Below, one piece after another: positions 3,552 to 9,246 of a DNA stretch of 9,246 nt. The notes beneath the pieces are model-generated. The model ran no database searches. It worked only from the letters and a program-made list of their open reading frames with translations, and was not told the DNA's origin. Source of the DNA: an uncultured Planctomycetaceae bacterium (GTDB lineage Bacteria; Planctomycetota; Planctomycetia; Pirellulales; UBA1268); NCBI GenBank assembly GCA_903958265.1, contig CAJBSQ010000473.1:1-9246 (forward strand). Direction: 5' to 3'. Within the stretch, counting starts at the first letter, position 1; each line of letters starts with the position of its first letter. Both the position numbers and the translations under genes were made by a program.

Positions 3552-5105
3552 ATGCGTTCCAATGCTGCTGGTGACTTTGTCCGTTTGTTCCATGAAGGCC
3601 GCGGCTTCGGCGACGAACAGGGCCGCCCTGAGGCGTGGCTGCACGGCGATGATGCCGCTCGTGCCGCCGACCTGGCCGCGACCGCCCAGCCCGAGCCCGT
3701 CCTTTCGACCGGAGACGTGCCCCCTGGCGACGAGGTGCTCTCGATCGAGGACCTCGCCCGTCGCTTCACCGTCTCCACCAAAACGATCTCCCGCTGGCGT
3801 GACCACGGCCTCGTCGCGCAGCGGTACGTCGTCGCCGGCAGGCGCCGCGTGGGATTCCTGGCCAGCGCCGTCGACCGCTTCATTCGGGAGAATCCGCTGC
3901 GAATCGAGCGGGGCAGCCGCTTCAGTCAGCTCTCCGACGAGGAGCACGAGAAGATCATTTCCTGGGCCCGACGGCTGGCCGTGGCGGGTGCCTGCCCGGC
4001 AGACGTGCATCGCCGGATCGCCGAGCGGCTCGGCCGCAGCGTGGAAACGGTCCGCTACACCGTCAAGCGGCACGACCAGGAGCATCCCGACACGGCGGTG
4101 TTCCCGGCGGCTGATGGCCACCTGCGGCCCGAGAGCCGCGCCCGGATTTACCAGCATCACCTCGCCGGCGAACCCGTCGAGTCGATCGCCCGTCGCTACC
4201 ACCGTTCGAAGGCGAGCGTCTACCGCGTGATTCTGTCGCAGCGGGCGGAGCACGTCGCGGAGATGCCGCTCGACTTCATGCCCAATGCCCTGTTTTCGCG
4301 AACCAGCGCGGAGAAGGTGGTCGGTCAGGCCTACCCGGGCGTGGCCGACGCCAAGCGGGTGCGGCGTCCCAGCGGTCTGCCGGCGTACCTGGCCAGCCTC
4401 TACGAAGTGCCGCTGCTCACCCGCGAGCAGGAGGTCTGGCTGTTTCGGAAGTTCAACTATCTGAAGTACAAGGCTGCGACGCTCCGGGAACAGCTCGACA
4501 TCGAGCGGCCCAGCGCGCGGCTGATGGACCAGATCGAGCGGCTCTACGATGAGGCCGTCGCGATCAAGAATCGGATCGTCCGCGCCAACCTGCGGCTGGT
4601 GGTCTCGATCGCCAAGCGGCGGGTCTCGCCTGGCGACAGCTTCTTCGACCTCGTCAGCGACGGCAACATGTCGCTGATCCGTGCCGCCGAGAAGTTCGAC
4701 TACGCCCGCGGCAACAAGTTCAGCACCTACGCCTCGTGGGCGATCATGAAGAACTACGCCCGCACGATCCCCGACGAGCACAAGCGTCGCGACCGCTTCC
4801 GGGCGGCCGACATGGAACTTTTGCAATCGGCCGCCGACCGCCGTGGCGACGAGTATCAGCAACGGATGGCGGTCAGCGACCGCCTCAAGCAGGTGGGCAA
4901 GTTCCTCGATCGACTCGACTCCCGCGAGCAGACGATCATCATTCGCCGCTACGGCCTCGACCACGAGCAGTCGCCGCAGACGCTCAAGGAAGTGGGCTCA
5001 GCCCTGGGCGTGACCAAGGAGAGGGTGCGGCAGATCGAGGCCAAAGCCTTGGAAAAGCTCCGCGAGGCGGCCGAGGCCGAGGCCATGCTGCCCGAACTGG
5101 AATGA
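3552..5105 (+). CDS. Sigma-70 family RNA polymerase sigma factor with three N-terminal helix-turn-helix modules
   Basis: This 517-residue protein would direct core RNA polymerase to promoters. Order: HTH1 about 62-114, excisionase/MerR-like (LSIEDLARRFTVSTKTISRW, then AVDRFIREN); HTH2 about 127-172 (DVHRRIAERLGRSVETVRYT); HTH3 about 191-230 (VESIARRYHRSKASVYRVI). Sigma region 1.2 is near 275-300 (YLASLYEVPLLTREQE), followed by a charged helical spacer. Region 2 covers 338-412, including ANLRLVVSIAKR and KFDYARGNKFSTYASW. Region 4 covers 450-505, with the recognition helix TKERVRQIEAKAL. A normal region 3 is lacking: only about 35 polar residues separate 2 from 4. Positions matching E. coli W434, Q437 and T440 are A397, K400 and A403, so -10 reading may differ, while -35 contacts look normal. 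It resembles a planctomycete-typical sigma group. Its leader is full of inverted repeats; an exported-protein gene follows 52 bases later. Confidence 0.9.
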   Translation: MRSNAAGDFVRLFHEGRGFGDEQGRPEAWLHGDDAARAADLAATAQPEPVLSTGDVPPGDEVLSIEDLARRFTVSTKTISRWRDHGLVAQRYVVAGRRRVGFLASAVDRFIRENPLRIERGSRFSQLSDEEHEKIISWARRLAVAGACPADVHRRIAERLGRSVETVRYTVKRHDQEHPDTAVFPAADGHLRPESRARIYQHHLAGEPVESIARRYHRSKASVYRVILSQRAEHVAEMPLDFMPNALFSRTSAEKVVGQAYPGVADAKRVRRPSGLPAYLASLYEVPLLTREQEVWLFRKFNYLKYKAATLREQLDIERPSARLMDQIERLYDEAVAIKNRIVRANLRLVVSIAKRRVSPGDSFFDLVSDGNMSLIRAAEKFDYARGNKFSTYASWAIMKNYARTIPDEHKRRDRFRAADMELLQSAADRRGDEYQQRMAVSDRLKQVGKFLDRLDSREQTIIIRRYGLDHEQSPQTLKEVGSALGVTKERVRQIEAKALEKLREAAEAEAMLPELE

Positions 5106-5157
5106 CCACCCCGGGCCGTCGTGGCAGCCAGCCCGCCGCGGGGGTATTCTGACCAGT

Positions 5158-7398
5158 ATGAAGTGTTTCTCGATTCTGGCGTCCGCTGCGGCGGGGATTG
5201 TGGTCGTCGCCTCGGCGGTCTCGTTCGCGAGAGCCGAGCAGCCATTCGACGGCTGGCAGGGCATGCGGGTGATTCCGCTCGAGGGCCGCGCCGAACGGAT
5301 GTTCGTCGCCGACCTCGGCCACGACGGCCGGGACGACATCGTGGTGGTCAATCCGCGGCAGTCCCGCCTCGACCTCTACCGCTGGCTGCCCGGGGCCGAC
5401 CGCACCCGCGTCGATGCCGGCGACCCCGAGCGGCCCAACGAACTGCCGCTGGCGCCGGAGTGGGCGCACGGCGAGGTCTCGATCGACGAGATGCCGGTCG
5501 ATGCGGTGGCGCACGACCTCGACGGCGACCAGCGGCCGGAACTGCTCGTGCTGACCAATCCCTCCAACCGCGTATCCATCTACACACAGGCGACCGACAA
5601 GGCGGTCGATGCCAAGTCGGCCTGGAAGAAGACGGGCGACTGGAATCTGCTGGCCGGCACGCCGACCGGCAAGACCGGCTGCCTGCTCGTCCGCGACCTG
5701 CCCGGCGGTGGCCACGAACTGCTCATCAGCTGCGAGCAGGGGATCCAACAACTGCCGCTGGTGCGTGGCAGCCGGGCGGTGTGGCTGGCGCCTCGCGAGA
5801 GTCGCGGCCGCATCGACTGGCACCTGGCCGACATCGACGGTGACGGGGACGACGATCTCGTCGAATGGTCGAGCGTGGCCCGGCAGGTGGTCCGCTGGTA
5901 TCCGTGCGGTGGCGACGGCATGCTGCTGCCCGCGCAGACGATCCACGACCAGCCAATCGAGGGCCTGCAGATCGGCTCACGGCCGTCCGGTGCCGCCGAT
6001 GTCTACCTGCTCGGCGGCTCCGATAAGGGAGTGCTCCGGCGGTATCAACTTGCCGCCGGCGAGCCGACCGATGTCGGCCGCCAGGATGCCCTGCCCCTGG
6101 CCGGCGCCGCCCGCCGCGGCTGGTGCGGGATGCTCGTGGGCGAGGGCCCAGACGCCACCCCCGCCATCGTCGCGGTCGACACCGCCCAACCCCGTCTCCG
6201 CCTGCACCGGTTCGCTTCAGGAGGATGGCTGGCTGAGGAGTCGTTTCCGTCGATCGGCGGCGTCAAGGCGGTCGCAGCCCCTGCCGGCCAGAGCGGCACA
6301 CTTCTTGTCTGGGCCAAGGATGCCGCTGACCTCCACCGCTGCCGCTGGGAGAACGGCCGGCTCACCTACCCGCAGCCCTGGGAGCAGGAGGGGAAGGATC
6401 GCAAGATCCTGGCCCTCGACGCGGTCGGCTCGACGGTCTGGTGGGCGCAGCGCGTCGGCTCCGATCTCGATCTCTTTGTCTGGCCGGCCGACAAGCAGGA
6501 GCCGGCCGTCACCCGCTACGAGGGCCTTGGTCCCAAGGTGGAGCAGGTCGTCTGGCTGGGCGGCGACGCGATTCTCGTTCAGGATGCCTTTGCCACGGCG
6601 GCGAAACTGGTCACCCTCGTCGACGGTAAGCCCGAGGTGAAATCGCCCGCGCTCTTGTCCAAGGTCGATCTCTCCGAATACGCCGTGCTCGAGGTCGACG
6701 GCCGGCAGAGGAAGGCCCGCCTGACCGACGGCGTGCTTCAGTGGCTCGGCGACGACCTCCATCCGGTCGACCAGGTGATGCTCACGGAAGGGCAGAAAAT
6801 CGGCTCCTACCTGCCCGTGGCCGTCCCGCAGGGAGCCGCGACGGAAGCCTGGGCGCTCGAGCAGGGGGGTGGGTTTCTGCATCGCCTCAAGGCCGACGAG
6901 GCGGGCGTGATGCGGGTGGCGGCGAGTGTGAAGCCCCCCGCCGGCACCGCCCTGCGGTGGGATCCGGTCCTCGGGGTGATGCTCGTCGATCAAGACCGCG
7001 TGGTGCGGTTGTCGCAGGGGCGGCCCTGGGAACTGAAACTGCTCGAGAGCATCGACGGCCGGGTCGGCCGGCGCAGCGGCGTGAGCGAATCGACGATCCA
7101 CCGGATCCTCGTCACCGACCTCGACGGCGACGCCACCGACGACGTCTCGCTCTGCGACGATCGGAAGCACCAGCTCACCGCCCTGCTGCGGCGACCCGAA
7201 GGGCTGCAACGTTCGGTGACCTGGAAGGTGTTCGAAGACCGGAAATATCCCTACGACGGCGGTGAGTCGAAGGATCTGGTGCCCGAGCCGCGGCGGATCG
7301 CCGGGCTGGACGCCGACGGCGACGGCGATCCCGATCTGGCGATGGTGAGCCAGGATCGAATGGTGATCTATCTCGGCAGGGACGAGGAGCAGCGATGA
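5158..7398 (+). CDS. Exported FG-GAP/VCBS repeat protein (integrin-like beta-propeller)
   Basis: 746 residues. Residues 1-26 form a signal peptide (hydrophobic core ILASAAAGIVVVASAV, cleavage after ARA). Calcium-loop motifs of the FG-GAP/VCBS type lie at 52-60 (DLGHDGRDD), 120-128 (DLDGDQRPE), 225-233 (DIDGDGDDD), 654-662 (DLDGDATDD) and 718-726 (DADGDGDPD). Each is preceded by a hydrophobic strand and followed by one such as IVVV or LAMV. Such repeats build beta-propellers that bind calcium and partner proteins or glycans outside the cytoplasm. The middle (about 234-653) lacks the motif but keeps tryptophan-rich, strand-like periodicity, so blades there may be degenerate. No enzyme motif was seen. 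The ribosome binding site is weak: a G-run about 14 bases upstream. The stop overlaps the next start as ATGA, so this protein and the protease are probably coupled. Confidence 0.85.
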   Translation: MKCFSILASAAAGIVVVASAVSFARAEQPFDGWQGMRVIPLEGRAERMFVADLGHDGRDDIVVVNPRQSRLDLYRWLPGADRTRVDAGDPERPNELPLAPEWAHGEVSIDEMPVDAVAHDLDGDQRPELLVLTNPSNRVSIYTQATDKAVDAKSAWKKTGDWNLLAGTPTGKTGCLLVRDLPGGGHELLISCEQGIQQLPLVRGSRAVWLAPRESRGRIDWHLADIDGDGDDDLVEWSSVARQVVRWYPCGGDGMLLPAQTIHDQPIEGLQIGSRPSGAADVYLLGGSDKGVLRRYQLAAGEPTDVGRQDALPLAGAARRGWCGMLVGEGPDATPAIVAVDTAQPRLRLHRFASGGWLAEESFPSIGGVKAVAAPAGQSGTLLVWAKDAADLHRCRWENGRLTYPQPWEQEGKDRKILALDAVGSTVWWAQRVGSDLDLFVWPADKQEPAVTRYEGLGPKVEQVVWLGGDAILVQDAFATAAKLVTLVDGKPEVKSPALLSKVDLSEYAVLEVDGRQRKARLTDGVLQWLGDDLHPVDQVMLTEGQKIGSYLPVAVPQGAATEAWALEQGGGFLHRLKADEAGVMRVAASVKPPAGTALRWDPVLGVMLVDQDRVVRLSQGRPWELKLLESIDGRVGRRSGVSESTIHRILVTDLDGDATDDVSLCDDRKHQLTALLRRPEGLQRSVTWKVFEDRKYPYDGGESKDLVPEPRRIAGLDADGDGDPDLAMVSQDRMVIYLGRDEEQR
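7384..7389 (+). promoter_or_regulatory. Ribosome binding site of the protease, inside the end of the FG-GAP gene
   Basis: GAGGAG, five bases before ATG 7395, lies within the last codons of the FG-GAP gene. Together with the ATGA overlap at 7395-7398 it points to translational coupling. Confidence 0.75.
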
Positions 7399-8363
7399 AG
7401 CCCCGATGGATGTGCGGAGCGCTGGTGGCGGTGGCCTGGGCCGGCTCGGCGGCGGCCGGCGAGATGGTGACCGCGACGCTGGTCGGCGGCAGCCGGGTGA
7501 CGGCGCCGTTGCTGAGGCGCAACGACGACGGGGTCGTCCTCGACCTCGGCTTCGATGTGCTGCAGATTCCGGCCAAGAAACTGCTCGACGTGCGGTCCGA
7601 GGAGTCGGCGGTGCCGGTCGACGGCGACCACGAGCACGACATCTTTCGCACGGCACGGCTCGAGGCCCGCGAGGTGCCGGAACTGGTCAAACGGTTCGGC
7701 GAGGCGGTGGTGATGGTGCGGAATCCAGGCGGCCTGGGTACCGGCTTTTTGATCAGTCGCGATGGTCACCTCGTGACCAACTACCACGTCGTCGAAAACA
7801 ACACGCGGCTCCAGGTCACGCTGTTCCGCAAAACCGACAAGGGCTTCGAGAAGAACGAGTTTCGCAAGGTCAGGATCGTCGCGCTCCAGCCGCTCCGTGA
7901 CCTGGCAATCCTGCAGCTCGATCCCGACGAGACGAAGGGCAAGCTGCCCGAGCCGGTGGTGCTCAACGATCGCGACGACCTCCGGGTCGGCGATCTGGTA
8001 TTCGCGATCGGCAACCCGGCAGGCCTCGAGCGGAGCGTCACCCAGGGGATCGTCAGCAGCACGACGCGAACAATCGACCAGATGCGGCTCATCCAGACCG
8101 ACGCCGCCATCAATCCCGGCAATAGCGGCGGCCCGATCTTCAACGCGCGGGGGGAGGTCGTGGCGGTCGCCTGCGCCGGCGCGGCGGTCTTCGAAGGTCT
8201 TGCCTTCGGCATCCCGGCCAACGAGCTGATCGACTTCCTCGTCCACCGCGACACCTATCCCTACGATGAGTCGCAGCCACAAAATGGCGTCACCTACCTC
8301 CCACCGCCGTTCCAGCCCGGGCTGCCGGCCGAGGGCGTGAAGTCTCTGATCCCGACGCCGTAA
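7395..8363 (+). CDS. Exported trypsin-like (HtrA/DegP-type, S1C) serine protease without PDZ domain
   Basis: 322 residues. A signal peptide covers about 1-21 (ALVAVAWAGSAAA). Residues 23-66 form a small beta-rich unit (MVTATLVGGSRVTAPLL, GVVLDLGFDVLQIP) that reads like an Sm/SH3-type barrel; that is inference. The chymotrypsin-fold domain runs from about 95 to 285. The catalytic triad is complete: H131 in TNYHVV, D169 in LRDLAIL, and S244 in PGNSGGP. GTGFLIS (115-121) and LVFAIGNPAG (201-210) are standard HtrA landmarks. The tail after 285 is Pro-rich and too short for PDZ, unlike DegP, which has two PDZ domains. Expected role: proteolysis or quality control in the periplasm or outside. It starts in the ATGA overlap with the FG-GAP gene, so the two products are likely made in linked amounts. 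Confidence 0.93.
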   Translation: MKPRWMCGALVAVAWAGSAAAGEMVTATLVGGSRVTAPLLRRNDDGVVLDLGFDVLQIPAKKLLDVRSEESAVPVDGDHEHDIFRTARLEAREVPELVKRFGEAVVMVRNPGGLGTGFLISRDGHLVTNYHVVENNTRLQVTLFRKTDKGFEKNEFRKVRIVALQPLRDLAILQLDPDETKGKLPEPVVLNDRDDLRVGDLVFAIGNPAGLERSVTQGIVSSTTRTIDQMRLIQTDAAINPGNSGGPIFNARGEVVAVACAGAAVFEGLAFGIPANELIDFLVHRDTYPYDESQPQNGVTYLPPPFQPGLPAEGVKSLIPTP

Positions 8364-8373
8364 GGCGGCACCG

Positions 8374-8388
8374 GCTGCCGGCGGCAGC
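8374..8388. other. Short GC-rich hairpin after the protease gene
   Basis: GCTGCC, loop GGC, GGCAGC, six perfect pairs, ten bases after the protease stop. The following bases are GTGTTGG, not a T-run, so an intrinsic terminator is not supported. It could pause transcription or protect a 3' end. The remaining part of 8364-8440 shows only the ribosome binding site of the next gene. Confidence 0.35.
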
Positions 8389-8429
8389 GTGTTGGTCAGC
8401 GTCGCGTGTTCGACCGCTCCCCTGCCCGA

Positions 8430-8434
8430 AAGGA
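8430..8434 (+). promoter_or_regulatory. Ribosome binding site of the last gene
   Basis: AAGGA, six bases before ATG 8441, supports this as the start of the reading frame that runs off the window. Confidence 0.65.
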
Positions 8435-8440
8435 TTCGTC

Positions 8441-9246
8441 ATGCGGTTCCGGGTTTTCAGCTGGTTCTCTGCCTCTCTGATTGCTGCCGCGCTGCCCGCG
8501 GCGTTCGCCTCCGACCTGCGTCCGAGCGGGGAATGCCTGCCGGCCGACACGGCCGTGATGCTGCGGATGCCGCAGCCGGCAGCGTTTCTGGAGGCCCTCC
8601 GCAGCCGGACTAAGTTTGGCGCGGTGGCCCTCGCCGACCGGCGGCTCGAGGGGCTGTGGGGCGTGATGCTCGACACGTTTCGCGCGGCTGGCGACGAGCC
8701 GCCGGACGATCTCGAGGAGCAACTCGCGAAGTACGAACTCCAGCCGGATGACCTGAAGGCCGCCTTTCGTGGCGACATGGGGACGGGAGTCGTCTATCGC
8801 AAGCGCGGGGACGGCCTGCCGCCGCTGGTGATGGCGCTGGCATGGCTGGAGCCGGGGGAGGAGACGGCGACGCGGCTCGTCACCGCGATGCAGCGGCGGG
8901 TCGAAGAACGGAACACTGCCGGCGAGGCCGACGCGCCAAAGCGAGTCGACCTCGAGATGGCCGGTCATGAGGTGCTCTGGATGGTGGAGCCCATCATGAC
9001 CGTCGACACCGCAGGCCTCGACGTCGATATCGATGACGATGATGACATCGATGCCGAGGAGTTCAAAAAGAAACTCGACGCGCGGCTCGACGCGATTCGC
9101 GAACGGGTCCGCAACGCCAAGTTCATCCAGATCGGCCAGACGCATGCGTTTCTGGCCCGGCTGGGCGGCCGCCTGCTCGCCGGCCACACGCTCCCAGACC
9201 AGGCCGCTGCGGCCGCCCGCCAGAACGAAGGCGACCGCGACTTCGA
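8441..9246 (+). CDS. Exported protein of unknown function with EF-hand-like acidic loop (partial)
   Basis: The first 268 residues are visible; the frame is still open at the window end. Residues 1-23 form a signal peptide (FSWFSASLIAAALPAAFA). The mature part starts with ECLPADTAVMLRMPQPAAFL (31-50). This resembles the start of DUF3352-like exported proteins common in planctomycetes; the likeness is from memory and weak. Residues about 85-150 are a mixed helical/strand region (LEEQLAKYELQPDDLKAAF, then MALAWLEPGEETATRL). At 196-208 DIDDDDDIDAEEF fits the EF-hand loop spacing (Asp 1, 3, 5, Ile 8, Glu 12, Phe 13) except Asp replaces Gly 6. A charged helix KKKLDARLDAIRERV follows. It lies 77 bases after the protease gene on the same strand, so an operon with the FG-GAP/protease pair is possible. 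Confidence 0.75.
   Translation, partial: MRFRVFSWFSASLIAAALPAAFASDLRPSGECLPADTAVMLRMPQPAAFLEALRSRTKFGAVALADRRLEGLWGVMLDTFRAAGDEPPDDLEEQLAKYELQPDDLKAAFRGDMGTGVVYRKRGDGLPPLVMALAWLEPGEETATRLVTAMQRRVEERNTAGEADAPKRVDLEMAGHEVLWMVEPIMTVDTAGLDVDIDDDDDIDAEEFKKKLDARLDAIRERVRNAKFIQIGQTHAFLARLGGRLLAGHTLPDQAAAAARQNEGDRDF

Noticed and set aside
3504..4964. 486-codon open frame on the minus strand opposite the sigma-factor gene
   Set aside because: The sigma frame has unmistakable family motifs. The antisense frame shows no known domain, and long antisense frames are common in GC-rich coding DNA.
5106..5157. Terminator between the sigma gene and the FG-GAP gene
   Set aside because: Only a loose ACCCC/GGGGT pairing is present and no T-run follows it.
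6217..7656. 479-codon minus-strand open frame over the FG-GAP and protease genes
   Set aside because: It crosses two well-supported plus-strand genes, has Arg/Pro/His-rich composition typical of antisense frames and no ribosome binding site that I could see.
7368..8282. 304-codon minus-strand open frame opposite the protease
   Set aside because: The plus strand has an intact catalytic triad and family motifs. The reverse frame is a composition shadow.
8396..9187. 263-codon minus-strand open frame opposite the last gene
   Set aside because: The plus-strand frame has a signal peptide and ribosome binding site and stays open to the window end. The reverse frame shows only acidic and Arg-rich shadow composition.
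1..9246. CRISPR array, tRNA, rRNA, insertion sequence or prophage
   Set aside because: No regularly spaced repeats, no tRNA-like cloverleaf or CCA end, no rRNA signatures, no transposase or integrase frame and no terminal inverted repeats with target duplications were seen.

Overview
The window is GC-rich chromosomal DNA that I read as planctomycete (Pirellulales-like). I infer this from four things: several secreted proteins with Sec signal peptides and no recognised function; a FG-GAP/VCBS protein paired with a secreted trypsin-like protease; a secreted protein starting its mature region with a 'LPADTAVMLRMP' style segment; and a sigma-70 factor with N-terminal helix-turn-helix modules and a region 2.4 of the type I associate with planctomycetes. 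This is recognition from sequence style, not from a search.

Minus strand, 3023 down to 1. First comes a secreted protein of unknown function (1347-3023), with a signal peptide, an Ala/Pro/Glu-rich linker and a folded C-terminal part. After 171 bases with a hairpin come infC (675-1175, apparently starting at AUC), rpmI (403-606), and the start of a membrane protein (1-349, running off the window) that resembles the N-terminus of CapD/FlaA1/WbpM-type nucleotide-sugar epimerases/dehydratases. rplT, the usual partner after rpmI, is not there. A perfect 16-bp tandem duplication lies between infC and rpmI and runs into the rpmI ribosome binding site.

Divergent intergenic region, 3024-3551. This 528-base gap has no convincing gene but is unusually rich in inverted repeats. 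There are at least six stem-loops or palindromes between 3212 and 3539, the last touching the Shine-Dalgarno of the sigma gene. A 15-nt direct repeat exactly 70 bp apart lies on the side of the secreted-protein gene. I consider this the least explained stretch of the window.

Plus strand, 3552 to 9246. A 517-residue sigma-70 family protein has three apparent helix-turn-helix units before regions 1.2, 2 and 4. It has an ordinary -35-reading helix but changed -10-reading positions. Downstream are three exported proteins: a FG-GAP/VCBS repeat protein (5158-7398), a PDZ-less HtrA-like serine protease (7395-8363) whose start overlaps the previous stop as ATGA, and, after 77 bases, an unknown exported protein with an EF-hand-like acidic loop (8441 to the window end). 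The first two are probably translationally coupled and may act together outside the cytoplasm. The sigma factor lies 52 bases upstream on the same strand, so co-transcription is possible but not shown.

No tRNA, rRNA, CRISPR array, insertion sequence or clear factor-independent terminator was seen.
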